Of a DNA stretch of 24,462 nt, positions 1 through 6,254 are shown in pieces. Under the pieces are notes generated by a model. The model made no database searches. It saw only the letters and a list, made by a program, of their open reading frames with translations, and was not told where the DNA came from. Every line of letters starts with the position of its first letter. Position 1 is the stretch's first letter. The translations under genes were made by a program, and so were the position numbers. The stretch is from an uncultured Mollicutes bacterium (GTDB taxonomy: Bacteria > Bacillota_I > Bacilli_A > RFN20 > CAG-826). Location: the NCBI GenBank assembly GCA_937893635.1, contig CALBGF010000146.1, forward strand, positions 1 to 24,462. Reading direction: 5' to 3'.

Positions 1-1
1 A

Positions 2-607
2 TTATTTTTCAATCGCCATTTTCTTCTCTTTTTGAAGTTTATCAAACTTAGTATGCGCTGTCTGACACATATAAGTAATATCAAATGGCTTCATTTCAAT
101 TTGTTCTACTGAAACACAACGTCCACGTTCCCAATTCTCTCCTGTATAATCATGAACATGTCCAAAGATATTAAAATAACCTTCTGGTATTAATTCATGT
201 GGCATTGGTTCGTGGCTTAAAAAGATATAATGCCAAAGCAAAATCGGTCCGTCATATACGGCTTCAAATCCTGCCTTAACATATTCCGCACTCTTGATAA
301 CGTCATGGTTGCCGCGCACAAGGTATTTATGACCATTTAATGCGCCAATTAAAGCAATCAAGTTGTCATTCATTTTGCGATCTAAAGTAAAATCGCCTAA
401 GACATAAACTTTATCATCTGCTTTAACGACATCATTCCATCGCGCAATAAGAATGTTATCCATTGCTATAATAACTTTTCCATTTGTATCGTCCAAATAG
501 GCGAGTTCAGGAAAAATCTCATTAATATATTTTCTACGTATTGGACAATATTTAACTATATTGCGGTGTCCAAAATGTGTATCCGCTATAACAAAAGTTT
601 TATTCAT
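2..607 (-). CDS. Calcineurin-like metallophosphoesterase (paralogue 1)
   Basis: 201-residue protein with the full set of metallophosphoesterase motifs: D9-x-H11 at the N-terminus, GD at 71-72, GNHD at 99-102, SHE at 131-133 and GHVH at 149-152. Family members bind two metal ions and hydrolyse phosphomono- or diesters; the substrate here cannot be told from sequence. It is a compact single-domain form with no signal peptide or membrane segment, so probably cytoplasmic. The start is an ATG preceded by an AGGAGG-type site 5-6 bases upstream. It is the last gene visible of a minus-strand run that includes tRNA-Phe, tRNA-Trp and two small genes, and lies 8 bases after gene 616-984. A second member of the family lies at 2166-2822. 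Trp codons are TGG; the stop is TAA. Confidence 0.9.
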   Translation of the reverse strand: MNKTFVIADTHFGHRNIVKYCPIRRKYINEIFPELAYLDDTNGKVIIAMDNILIARWNDVVKADDKVYVLGDFTLDRKMNDNLIALIGALNGHKYLVRGNHDVIKSAEYVKAGFEAVYDGPILLWHYIFLSHEPMPHELIPEGYFNIFGHVHDYTGENWERGRCVSVEQIEMKPFDITYMCQTAHTKFDKLQKEKKMAIEK

Positions 608-615
608 ACTACCTC

Positions 616-984
616 CTACTTGAATTTAATTAATCCATCTCCATTTAAAGTTTGAGATTGATAAATAAATCCTAAATCTCCACCTGTTAAATCACGAGCG
701 CCAACACCCATAATTAACAATGTGCCATAGATATACTCATCTGAGTGCTTAATGTGCGCAATAGGTAAACCTTCTATACATTGTTCTTGATAATAAATAC
801 GATAATCTTGGCAGTTAGAGTCATTATAACCATATTGTAAATCTTCATAACCATAAGTGGTTATATTTCTGATACCAGTGCCAAATATATCTGTAATAAC
901 ATGATTAGTTCCTAAGTCAAGGTCAATAAAATTCACTTCACCATTTTTAACAATAATACAACGGCAAATTTTATCATCATTCAT
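616..984 (-). CDS. Hypothetical protein, 122 aa
   Basis: I do not recognise this protein. The frame is open further upstream, but the start at 984 is chosen because AAAGGTG lies at the correct distance and the extra residues would run into gene 1007-1207. The product is mixed alpha/beta in character and rich in Gly, Asp and Tyr, with a conserved-looking middle (TTYGYEDLQYGY) and a glycine-rich segment near the C-terminus (MGVGARDLTGGDLGF). No membrane segment or metal-binding pattern is evident. It sits between gene 1007-1207 and the phosphoesterase 2-607 and is probably co-transcribed with both from the promoter at 1238-1266. Stop is TAG. Confidence 0.7.
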   Translation of the reverse strand: MNDDKICRCIIVKNGEVNFIDLDLGTNHVITDIFGTGIRNITTYGYEDLQYGYNDSNCQDYRIYYQEQCIEGLPIAHIKHSDEYIYGTLLIMGVGARDLTGGDLGFIYQSQTLNGDGLIKFK

Positions 985-1006
985 ATTAATAATCACCTTT
1001 CGCACT

Positions 1007-1207
1007 TTAACCAAGTGTTTCTGCCAATTTAGCACGACTTTCATCACTCACTTCGCCAAATAATTTATTTAATACATAACCTTCTACTGCGCTATAACAC
1101 GCATGTTTAATATAAGCCTTTGAAGCCGCGCATTCACTTTTACAATAATTTTTGCGGCGACAAAGACTACAGTCTCCTTGTAATTTCCATTGTTCATTTC
1201 TTTCCAT
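1007..1207 (-). CDS. Small cysteine-rich hypothetical protein, 66 aa
   Basis: Short protein beginning MERNEQWKLQGDCSLC. The longer open frame to 1249 is rejected because it would read through the promoter; the start at 1207 has AGAAGGAA just upstream. Five cysteines occur in the first 40 residues, including C-x2-C followed by C-x3-C, which could form a small metal-binding knuckle, though the spacing matches no family I can name. It is the first gene after the promoter at 1238-1266, and lies directly downstream of tRNA-Phe and tRNA-Trp, so the promoter separates this three-gene operon from the tRNA/ncRNA block. Confidence 0.7.
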   Translation of the reverse strand: MERNEQWKLQGDCSLCRRKNYCKSECAASKAYIKHACYSAVEGYVLNKLFGEVSDESRAKLAETLG

Positions 1208-1237
1208 ATTAATTTCCTTCTTTCTTTTTACATATAT

Positions 1238-1266
1238 ATTATACAACAAAATGGCGGTTATGTCAA
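1238..1266 (-). promoter_or_regulatory. Sigma-70 promoter for 1207-2 operon
   Basis: Minus strand TTGACA, 17-bp spacer, TATAAT followed by ATATATGTA. This downstream extension of the -10 box recurs in most early promoters of the window. Confidence 0.88.
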
Positions 1267-1299
1267 ACTATTTAACCGCCTTAATCAAAAATATTTTAA

Positions 1300-1375
1300 T
1301 GGTGCCTGAACCTTGAGTCGAACAAGGATTTCGGGTGTTTCAGACCCGCACATTAACCGCGTCTGTCATCCAGGC
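1300..1375 (-). tRNA. tRNA-Phe (anticodon GAA)
   Basis: Acceptor GCCTGGA pairs with TTCAGGC; the anticodon stem CGGGT/ACCCG encloses loop CTGAAAC with anticodon GAA; the T-arm is CCTTG-TTCGACT-CAAGG; 3' CCA is encoded. The D-arm has a short three-pair stem and a large loop, which is somewhat unusual. It lies 2 bases from tRNA-Trp, so the two are probably processed from one precursor. Confidence 0.88.
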
Positions 1376-1377
1376 AT

Positions 1378-1451
1378 TGGCACGGAGTAAAGGAATCGCA
1401 CCCTTATTAACGGTTTTGGAGACCGTGGCTCTACTATTAAACTAACTCCGC
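1378..1451 (-). tRNA. tRNA-Trp (anticodon CCA)
   Basis: Acceptor GCGGAGT/ACTCCGT (first pair G-U), anticodon stem ACGGT/ACCGT, loop CTCCAAA with anticodon CCA, encoded 3' CCA. It reads UGG, not UGA. The D-stem has U11-G24 as in ordinary tRNA-Trp, so the known Hirsh-type change (A24), which lets a CCA-anticodon tRNA read UGA, is absent. This matters because other genes of the window use TGA for Trp: the UGA-reading tRNA must be elsewhere in the phage or supplied by the host. Confidence 0.9.
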
Positions 1452-1454
1452 AAA

Positions 1455-2083
1455 AGACTGAGTTAATTACGCTCAGCCCTATTTTATACATTTTACATAT
1501 GTAATGGAATTTCAACCAATAATACTGTCTATTAGGTATACCATATCACTCTTGATACGGCGACATTTAATATCATATCACTCTTGATATGACAACTTTT
1601 AATGTCCTATTTAAACAGTTAGCGGATTATTTGTAGCAATTAGCACCTCAAGATAGCTATTCTCAAGTGTGAATCCTACTTATTCACCGCGTCCGAACAA
1701 ATCTATGTATATTCGGACTTATTTTTAATGATATGCTATATATTGCCACCGCATATCAGGTAGGATTTCTTATGGAGTTTACTGTCTCCAATTAAATTGA
1801 AGTTTGTGGTTCTTCAGCTAAGGATTAACAACCCACTAAGGACCCATTGTTTTCTGCGGCAACCCGCAACAGTTTTCCTTACGCCTGCAACTGATAAATC
1901 GGTCTGTTCTTCTGCCATTAACTTCAAATTGGCACACGTGAGACGGCCCGTGTATGCGTCTTCACTTACACTGTAAGTTTGGATTACGTATCCAAGCCAG
2001 TTTTATTATAAAACTGCGCAAACTATTTTGAACGTTCAGCCATACCAAACAGGCTCGGCGAGTTTTAAAGAGTTGTCTTTCTC
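1455..2083 (-). ncRNA. Candidate large structured RNA (ROOL/GOLLD-like context)
   Basis: 629 bases between tRNA-Arg and tRNA-Trp hold no plausible gene in any frame, even with TGA as sense, but are packed with hairpins. Examples: twin hairpins with the same loop AGAG at 1541-1560 and 1573-1592 (8-bp stems), GTCCGAA/TTCGGAC at 1691-1718, TGATATGC/GCATATCA at 1729-1758, ACTTAC/GTAAGT at 1964-1978, TTGGAT/ATCCAA at 1979-1995, CAGTTTTA/TAAAACTG at 1998-2016, and a closing CTGAG/CTCAG hairpin at 1458-1476 followed by TCTTTT. Large ornate RNAs of the ROOL and GOLLD classes are known from phages, often beside tRNA genes, with ROOL near this size. I assign the strand from the flanking tRNAs. The class is inferred from size, context and hairpin density, not from a remembered consensus. 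Confidence 0.6.
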
Positions 2084-2084
2084 T

Positions 2085-2159
2085 TGGCATCCCGTAAAGG
2101 AGTCGAACCTTTATTGTTGGTTTCGTAGACCAATTTCCTATCCATTGAAAGAACGAGAT
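2085..2159 (-). tRNA. tRNA-Arg (anticodon ACG)
   Basis: Acceptor ATCTCGT/ACGGGAT with one U-G pair, anticodon stem TTGGT/ACCAA, loop CTACGAA with anticodon ACG, T-arm AAAGG-TTCGACT-CCTTT, encoded CCA. A34 would be modified to inosine in most bacteria. It starts 6 bases after the stop of 2166-2822 and abuts the candidate structured RNA. Confidence 0.85.
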
Positions 2160-2165
2160 AAATGA

Positions 2166-2822
2166 CTACTTCGCGGTTCGCTTCGCCTTACGCTCCGCTG
2201 CCGCGTCAATAGTTTCACGATGAATAGAGATTACTTTTGAAAAAGCGCCATTTTTAATAAGAGTCTTAAGAGATACAGGAGTGTAATTGATTTGCTCTGC
2301 ACAGACATTTATACCTTCACTCTTATGAGTATGAACGTGTCCGTGAATATTAACCATATGCGGAACCGCAATAGGCTCATGAGAAAGGACAATTTTATCA
2401 CTAATAGTTAAAATTCCTTCATATACCTCATCAAACAACTTATTGTCATAGGTAATAATTAATGCACCGTTATAATCGACTTTTTTCACAACGCACTCAG
2501 ATGAATAATAATCAATATTCTCTGGTGGTATTGCGAATTGAGTAATATTTCTCAAATATTTAGTTCTACCTTTATCGTGATTACCCATAATCAAAACCTT
2601 ATAGCCACGAATTTTGCGGACCCAACTAAGGTCTCCGATGTCGCCGCACAAGACGATAGTATCATTTTTACCTAATACCGAGTTAATTCTCTTTAATTGC
2701 TCGGCATCAGATATACCTCTTATTTTATTCATATACTTATCACCAAAGTGAGGGTCTGAATAAAAATAAACTGAACCGCCGTGAAACCAATGTTCAAACG
2801 GCTTATATAAAATATTTTCCAT
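2166..2822 (-). CDS. Calcineurin-like metallophosphoesterase (paralogue 2)
   Basis: 218 residues with complete family motifs: D23-x-H25, GDIGD at 60-64, GNHD at 80-83, SHE at 147-149 and GHVH at 161-164. It shares motif order and size with the protein encoded at 2-607 but is diverged elsewhere, so this is an old duplication or two separate acquisitions. Insertions between GNHD and SHE differ in the two, suggesting different substrates. The C-terminus is a basic, Ala-rich tail (AAAERKAKRTAK) that may be disordered. Start ATG with AAGGAGG spaced 7 bases upstream. Upstream neighbours are the tandem paralogues 2843-3166 and 3179-3529; downstream is tRNA-Arg. Trp is TGG; stop is TAG. Confidence 0.9.
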   Translation of the reverse strand: MENILYKPFEHWFHGGSVYFYSDPHFGDKYMNKIRGISDAEQLKRINSVLGKNDTIVLCGDIGDLSWVRKIRGYKVLIMGNHDKGRTKYLRNITQFAIPPENIDYYSSECVVKKVDYNGALIITYDNKLFDEVYEGILTISDKIVLSHEPIAVPHMVNIHGHVHTHKSEGINVCAEQINYTPVSLKTLIKNGAFSKVISIHRETIDAAAERKAKRTAK

Positions 2823-2842
2823 ATTAACCCTCCTTTCCTTGA

Positions 2843-3166
2843 TTAATAATCTTTTCTATATAATTCAATTAAATCTTTTGCATATTCAACTAATTCTTTA
2901 AACTCATTAAATTTTTTACCTTTAAGTTCAAAAGTTCTAAATAAAAAATCTTCATAAATAATATTTTCACCATGTGGTTTAACAATACCAACTATAAAAT
3001 ACATATTATTAAATCTAGCTTTCTGTTTAATATAGATACCCTTTGTTAATGGCAAGTTTTCAAATACAAATTGATTATTTTTAATGCCTTTAAATTTCTC
3101 AATAGGCTCTAATCTAAAATGAGAAAAATTCGCATTAATCAAATCAAGAATTTTATCTTTTAACAT
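2843..3166 (-). CDS. Hypothetical protein, tandem paralogue A
   Basis: 107 residues, unrecognised. It is clearly related to its upstream neighbour 3179-3529: both begin with a short helix, then NANFSHFRLEPI here versus NSTFTNFRLAPI there, continue with LPLTKGIYI versus LPFAEGVNI, a YFIVGIVK / YFVIGTVK strand, YEDFLFRT / YEDCGFRT, and end with a helix EFKELVEYAKDLIEL / EFKNIIEYAKILLEF. The fold is probably alpha/beta. No catalytic motif is visible. It is 12 bases downstream of its paralogue with a weak ribosome site (GGGGCT), so translation may be coupled. Stop is TAA. Confidence 0.75.
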   Translation of the reverse strand: MLKDKILDLINANFSHFRLEPIEKFKGIKNNQFVFENLPLTKGIYIKQKARFNNMYFIVGIVKPHGENIIYEDFLFRTFELKGKKFNEFKELVEYAKDLIELYRKDY

Positions 3167-3178
3167 ATCTAGCCCCTA

Positions 3179-3529
3179 TTAATAATCGTCTTCTGTATCT
3201 TTTTTACTAAATTCTAATAAAATTTTTGCATATTCAATAATGTTTTTAAATTCGATAAATTCATCTGCGCGAATTTCATCAATAGTTCTAAAACCGCAAT
3301 CTTCGTAATCAAAACCTTCTTTACCGATTTTAACTGTGCCAATTACAAAATAACTATCAAAATTTTTTGACTTTTTCTCGATATTAACACCTTCAGCAAA
3401 TGGTAAAGTTTCAATAGAATCTTTTTCGCCTTTAATTAACTTATCTACGCTTTTAACACGTATAATAGGTGCTAATCTAAAATTCGTAAAAGTTGAATTA
3501 ACTAAATCAACCAATTTCTTTAATGCCAT
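3179..3529 (-). CDS. Hypothetical protein, tandem paralogue B
   Basis: 116 residues, the upstream member of a tandem duplicated pair with 2843-3166 (shared blocks are described there). It differs by a longer basic segment around residues 25-40 (VKSVDKLIKGEKDS) and an acidic C-terminus. Start ATG with GGAGGAAATTGT upstream. It is the first gene of the operon driven by the promoter at 3580-3608, followed by its paralogue and phosphoesterase 2166-2822, and possibly by tRNA-Arg, the large RNA, tRNA-Trp and tRNA-Phe by readthrough. Function unknown. Confidence 0.75.
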   Translation of the reverse strand: MALKKLVDLVNSTFTNFRLAPIIRVKSVDKLIKGEKDSIETLPFAEGVNIEKKSKNFDSYFVIGTVKIGKEGFDYEDCGFRTIDEIRADEFIEFKNIIEYAKILLEFSKKDTEDDY

Positions 3530-3579
3530 ACAATTTCCTCCTCAAGTAAATAAATCTTTCTTTTTCTTTTTACATATAT

Positions 3580-3608
3580 ATTATACAATAGTTTTAAGGC
3601 TTTGTCAA
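3580..3608 (-). promoter_or_regulatory. Sigma-70 promoter for 3529 operon
   Basis: Minus strand TTGACA, 17-bp spacer, TATAAT-ATATATGTA; starts just downstream of tRNA-Cys. Confidence 0.88.
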
Positions 3609-3635
3609 TAGATATTCTGACTATTTTCATTATTT

Positions 3636-3709
3636 TGGAGACTCATAACGGATTCGAACCGCTAATCATTGGGTTGCAGCCAATTGCCTTGCCATTTGGC
3701 TAATGAGTC
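3636..3709 (-). tRNA. tRNA-Cys (anticodon GCA)
   Basis: Acceptor GACTCAT/ATGAGTC, anticodon stem ATTGG/CCAAT, loop CTGCAAC with anticodon GCA, T-arm GCGGT/ATCCGT region with TTCGAAT loop, encoded CCA. It follows tRNA-Val with one base between them. Confidence 0.9.
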
Positions 3710-3710
3710 A

Positions 3711-3786
3711 TGGTGCTCACTGACAGACTCGAACTGCCAACCGCCTGTGTGTAAAACAGGAACTCTCCCAATTGAGTTAAGTGAGC
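3711..3786 (-). tRNA. tRNA-Val (anticodon TAC)
   Basis: Acceptor GCTCACT/AGTGAGC, anticodon stem CCTGT/ACAGG, loop TTTACAC with anticodon TAC, T-loop TTCGAGT, encoded CCA. Two bases separate it from tRNA-His. Confidence 0.92.
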
Positions 3787-3788
3787 AA

Positions 3789-3864
3789 TGGGTGGAGATA
3801 TGAGAATTGAACTCATGAATTCGCTTTCACAGAGCGACATCTAGACCACCAGATTCATCTCCAC
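3789..3864 (-). tRNA. tRNA-His (anticodon GTG)
   Basis: Anticodon stem TCGCT/AGCGA with loop CTGTGAA, anticodon GTG. The acceptor starts with an extra G opposite C73 before the encoded CCA, the G-1 signature of bacterial tRNA-His. Confidence 0.92.
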
Positions 3865-3878
3865 AGTAGTAGTGAGAA

Positions 3879-4286
3879 TTAATCCCACCAAGAACGCATA
3901 TTCGCGGCGATATAACTGAAGAACTTAATATAAGCTTCTTGAGCTTCTTTGTCATCTGCTATAAAATCTTCAGTTGTCCAATCTTTTATATTAGGAGCCA
4001 TATCGTCTCTTGCGACTGCTTCCATTCCTAATCGATACGCGATTTTAAGAGTTTCAACTATTGGATCGCGAGTTTCGTCAATTTGCCAAACATTATCGCC
4101 GCAAGAATAATAGTCAAGTCTGCGTTTAATCATTTTGATTAAAATTTCGACCATTGAGAACCAATCATATGGTTTTTCCTCTTCTTTAATATAGCGGATT
4201 AATTGTTTTTCATATTTCTTTTGCGCCTTACGATAGCGGCGAATACCACGTTTTTCTTCATGTGATAGTTTAGTAAAATAACTCAT
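3879..4286 (-). CDS. Hypothetical protein, 135 aa
   Basis: Unrecognised, mostly helical and strongly charged. The first 40 residues are very basic (RRYRKAQKKYEKQLIRYIK), the middle carries YDWFSMVEILIKMIKRRLDYY, and the C-terminus is acidic then aromatic (ANMRSWWD). The basic N-terminal helix suggests nucleic acid or acidic-surface binding, but that is inference. Start ATG overlaps the last 17 bases of 4270-4494, implying translational coupling with it. tRNA-His begins 14 bases after the stop. All Trp codons are TGG; stop is TAA. Confidence 0.75.
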   Translation of the reverse strand: MSYFTKLSHEEKRGIRRYRKAQKKYEKQLIRYIKEEEKPYDWFSMVEILIKMIKRRLDYYSCGDNVWQIDETRDPIVETLKIAYRLGMEAVARDDMAPNIKDWTTEDFIADDKEAQEAYIKFFSYIAANMRSWWD

Positions 4287-4494
4287 ATTTTTTTGGCTCC
4301 TCTACTTCAAGTATCATATCATCTTCAGTAGTAATTTCAATAGTTTCAGGAATATTCTCTTGAGCATATTCTTTTATCGAACCCCATAAAATAGAGTCGT
4401 TTTCATATTTTCTATTGCGGTTTAAATAACTTTCATATGCGGGATTTGGAACAGTAATAGTTTTTACATTAGTCAGAGTGCATTTGTAAAACAT
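4270..4494 (-). CDS. Hypothetical protein, 74 aa
   Basis: Small acidic protein starting MFYKCTLTNVKTITVPNP. The frame has an ATG five codons earlier, but AAAGGAG followed by AAAAA lies just before the second ATG, so I start at 4494. Predicted beta strands at the start (CTLTNVKTITV) and end (EITTEDDMILEVEEP) flank a helix. No family recognised. It overlaps the downstream gene 3879-4286 by 17 bases. Upstream is tRNA-Thr, with 49 bases between and no clear promoter, so it may be expressed from the tRNA transcript. Confidence 0.65.
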   Translation of the reverse strand: MFYKCTLTNVKTITVPNPAYESYLNRNRKYENDSILWGSIKEYAQENIPETIEITTEDDMILEVEEPKKYELFY

Positions 4495-4543
4495 TTTTTC
4501 TCCTTTCATAAAATTTGCTTCATTTTGAATAAAAATAGACTTA

Positions 4544-4619
4544 TGGAGCCGCCCACGAGACTCGAACTCGCAACCCGAATATTACAGGTATCCTATTCTA
4601 CCAATTGAACTAAGGCGGC
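4544..4619 (-). tRNA. tRNA-Thr (anticodon TGT)
   Basis: Acceptor GCCGCCT/GGGCGGC region, anticodon stem GGATA/TATTC, loop CCTGTAA with anticodon TGT, T-arm GCGAG-TTCGAGT-CTCGT, encoded CCA. Confidence 0.88.
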
Positions 4620-4621
4620 AA

Positions 4622-4696
4622 TGGCGGGCAGTAGAGGAATCGGACCTCTCAGGATTGTTTAACAGACAATTGTTTTACCACTAAAACTAACTACCC
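4622..4696 (-). tRNA. tRNA-Asn (anticodon GTT)
   Basis: Acceptor GGGTAGT/ACTGCCC, anticodon stem ATTGT/ACAAT, loop CTGTTAA with anticodon GTT, T-loop TCCGATT, encoded CCA. Confidence 0.9.
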
Positions 4697-4698
4697 AA

Positions 4699-4773
4699 TG
4701 GTGATCCTGGCGGGACTCGAACCCACGATTCTACTGTGAAAGAGTAGTGTCTTTACCTCTTGACGACAGGACC
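4699..4773 (-). tRNA. tRNA-Glu (anticodon TTC)
   Basis: Acceptor GGTCCTG/CAGGATC, anticodon stem CTACT/AGTAG, loop CTTTCAC with anticodon TTC, T-loop TTCGAGT, encoded CCA. Confidence 0.92.
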
Positions 4774-4775
4774 AA

Positions 4776-4852
4776 TGGCGGAACATGTGGGACTCGAACC
4801 CACGCTCTTTTCCGTGACAGGGAAACGCGATAACCAACTACGCTAATGCTCC
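4776..4852 (-). tRNA. tRNA-Asp (anticodon GTC)
   Basis: Acceptor GGAGCAT/ATGTTCC, anticodon stem TTTCC/GGAAA, loop CTGTCAC with anticodon GTC, T-loop TTCGAGT, encoded CCA. First tRNA of the four-gene cluster; it begins only a few bases after the T-run of the terminator at 4855-4880. Confidence 0.92.
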
Positions 4853-4854
4853 AA

Positions 4855-4880
4855 TAAAAAAACAAGGTTTGCGCCTTGTT
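4855..4880 (-). terminator. Intrinsic terminator in front of the tRNA cluster
   Basis: Minus-strand stem AACAAGG/CCTTGTT with loop CGCAAA, followed by seven T residues. It lies between the leader/short ORF (4907-5154) and tRNA-Asp. No promoter is visible between it and the tRNAs, so tRNA expression may depend on readthrough. Confidence 0.85.
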
Positions 4881-4906
4881 TTGTAGTTAAATTAATTTAG
4901 GTTTAA

Positions 4907-4987
4907 TTAAAAACTTGGCGACTTTAAAAATACGATTTCATTATCGTTATGAGTTGTTTCAAAATTAACGCAATTTAATGTAATCAT
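4907..4987 (-). CDS. Short leader-associated ORF, 26 aa
   Basis: A 26-codon reading frame, MITLNCVNFETTHNDNEI followed by VFLKSPSF, with a good AAAGGAG site 7 bases upstream and a TAA stop. It is the only gene between the promoter at 5149-5177 and the terminator at 4855-4880. It resembles no family I know. It could be a real micropeptide, or its translation could set the state of the terminator ahead of the tRNA cluster. The codons show no run of one amino acid of the kind seen in classic biosynthetic attenuators, so that reading is only a suggestion. Confidence 0.5.
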   Translation of the reverse strand: MITLNCVNFETTHNDNEIVFLKSPSF

Positions 4988-5148
4988 ACTTTTAACTCCT
5001 TTAATATCTACGGCACGCCCAACCAAAAGTAAAACAATTGGTCGGTAATCCGCTCACGCTTTGATATGCGAGATTTTTATAGGTCTACCTAAGAGAAATC
5101 TCTACTCAGATAAATAAAATTAATTTCTTAACTTTTATTTACATATAT
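4988..5148 (-). promoter_or_regulatory. Structured 5' leader, about 155 nt
   Basis: Untranslated region between the promoter and the 26-codon ORF. It can fold a hairpin in which AGAGATTT pairs with AAATCTC around a central AGGTAGACCT hairpin (about 5072-5109), followed by a GC-richer segment with CGACCAA facing TTGGTTG (about 5017-5043). This is long and structured for such a small gene, and suggests a cis-regulatory RNA. It matches no riboswitch class that I can recall. Confidence 0.4.
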
Positions 5149-5177
5149 ATTATACAATATATTTTTGAATTTGTCAA
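5149..5177 (-). promoter_or_regulatory. Sigma-70 promoter for leader/tRNA block
   Basis: Minus strand TTGACA, 17-bp spacer, TATAAT-ATATATGTA. Confidence 0.88.
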
Positions 5178-5205
5178 GAAAATTCGCACTAATTAGTGAA
5201 GATTT

Positions 5206-5544
5206 TTATCGTTCGTCCTCATCATACCAAGGACCATCTTCATTTAGTTCTTCATATTCATCATCATCGTCATTATCGTTATCGACTACGGCTTCACCGT
5301 TAGTAGCGTCGGCTTTTCCGACATTATCACGACTAGCCAAAACTTCGCATTGGTCGCTTTCTGTTAACTCACAAAAAGCATTTCCGTCAATAGTATCACA
5401 CCAAGAAACAGTCCATACATCACCATTTTCTTCGTTTTCATAAAATACTACTTGATAGTCATTCTCTGCAATAGTTTTTGCTAATTCCGCGGCGGCATCA
5501 ACACCCTTAACCGTAATATATTTTCTTCCTATTAATCTATTCAT
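5206..5544 (-). CDS. Hypothetical protein, paralogue of 5932-6174
   Basis: 112 residues. The N-terminal 65 residues align with the product of 5932-6174: NRLIGRKYITVKGVDAAAEL versus NRLTREYIAVEGIDKAIEL, then AKTIAENDYQVVFYE / AKVIAKNHYKVCLYE, VWTVSWC / IWLVSWC and FCELTESDQ / FCELTEDEQ. The C-terminal 45 residues are an extremely acidic tail (a DNDNDDDDEYEEL stretch) absent from the paralogue. Such acidic tails occur in DNA-mimic or protein-binding phage early proteins, but no function can be assigned. It is third in the operon 6174-5206. Start ATG with AAAAGGAG. Trp is TGG; stop is TAA. Confidence 0.75.
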   Translation of the reverse strand: MNRLIGRKYITVKGVDAAAELAKTIAENDYQVVFYENEENGDVWTVSWCDTIDGNAFCELTESDQCEVLASRDNVGKADATNGEAVVDNDNDDDDEYEELNEDGPWYDEDER

Positions 5545-5576
5545 ATTATTTTCTCCTTTTATTACTTTAATTTAGT

Positions 5577-5783
5577 CTAGTTGATATAAGCTTCTCCATA
5601 GAAATTTCCGCAATCTTCTATTTCATAGTCATCAACTTCAACATTGTAGCTATCATTTTCAAAAGCTTCTTCTGCTATTGCTAAAGCTTCTTCTTCGCTT
5701 TCTGCATTAACAATAACTTCACCATGTCCATATTTTAAATATCCTCGAACATATTCTAAATTTTTACATACTTTAAATTCCAT
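5577..5783 (-). CDS. Small acidic hypothetical protein, 68 aa
   Basis: Compact protein with an N-terminal strand (MEFKVCKNLEYVRGYLKYG), a central acidic helix ESEEEALAIAEEAFEND and a C-terminal strand. The 'ESEEEALAIAEE' arrangement is typical of small phage proteins of unknown role that pair strands around one helix. AAGGGAG lies upstream of the ATG. It sits between the two paralogues 5206-5544 and 5932-6174 in one operon. Stop is TAG. Confidence 0.7.
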   Translation of the reverse strand: MEFKVCKNLEYVRGYLKYGHGEVIVNAESEEEALAIAEEAFENDSYNVEVDDYEIEDCGNFYGEAYIN

Positions 5784-5863
5784 ACTTTTCTTTCTCCCTT
5801 TTTACTTTAATATACAATTTTTTCTAATTATTTAATTTAATATCTTCAAATTCATAAATCTTT

Positions 5864-5920
5864 TTATTTTCTGTTTCTAATAAAATTACCAATTAACCAA
5901 GCAACAGTCGTAAAAGTCAT
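5864..5920 (-). CDS. Possible 18-aa micro-ORF or gene remnant
   Basis: ATG with AGAAGGGA upstream opens an 18-codon frame (MTFTTVAWLIGNFIRNRK). Directly overlapping it in another frame is a 22-codon stretch ending at TAG near 5832 (VILLETENKKIYEFEDIKLN) that looks coding in composition but has no convincing start. The pair may be a small gene broken by a frameshift, or a micropeptide followed by chance sequence. Reported because the 5784-5931 gap between two genes of the same operon is otherwise unexplained. Confidence 0.25.
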   Translation of the reverse strand: MTFTTVAWLIGNFIRNRK

Positions 5921-5931
5921 TGTTCCCTTCT

Positions 5932-6174
5932 TTATCTTTGTTCTCTATAATAAGCTTCTTCGTATGCTTTATTACTATCATCAATCATAATTTGTTCATC
6001 TTCTGTTAATTCGCAAAAATCATGTTCTGGAATACACCAAGAAACCAACCATATATCGCAATCATCTTCATACAAACAAACTTTATAATGATTTTTCGCA
6101 ATAACTTTCGCAAGTTCAATGGCTTTATCAATACCTTCAACCGCAATATATTCTCTTGTTAATCTATTAACCAT
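5932..6174 (-). CDS. Hypothetical protein, paralogue of 5206-5544
   Basis: 80 residues, first gene of an operon with 5577-5783 and 5206-5544. It shares the N-terminal domain with 5206-5544 (blocks given there) but ends in a short charged tail (AYEEAYYREQR) instead of the long acidic tail. The conserved core is a beta-alpha-beta arrangement with an invariant SWC and FCELTE. Start ATG with AAAAGGAG. Trp is TGG; stop is TAA. Function unknown. Confidence 0.75.
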   Translation of the reverse strand: MVNRLTREYIAVEGIDKAIELAKVIAKNHYKVCLYEDDCDIWLVSWCIPEHDFCELTEDEQIMIDDSNKAYEEAYYREQR

Positions 6175-6205
6175 ATAATTTCTCCTTTTCTTATCTTACA
6201 TATAT

Positions 6206-6234
6206 ATTATATAATATTTTTTAGGCTTTGTCAA
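6206..6234 (-). promoter_or_regulatory. Sigma-70 promoter for 6174-5206 operon
   Basis: Minus strand TTGACA, 17-bp spacer, TATAAT-ATATATGTA. Confidence 0.88.
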
Positions 6235-6254
6235 TATATAAAATCGCTAAAATG

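Noticed and set aside
1378..1451. Hirsh-type UGA suppressor tRNA
   Set aside because: Position 24 is G paired to U11, as in ordinary tRNA-Trp.
5165..5443. Serine-rich plus-strand frame
   Set aside because: Shadow of the acidic tail of 5206-5544 read on the other strand.
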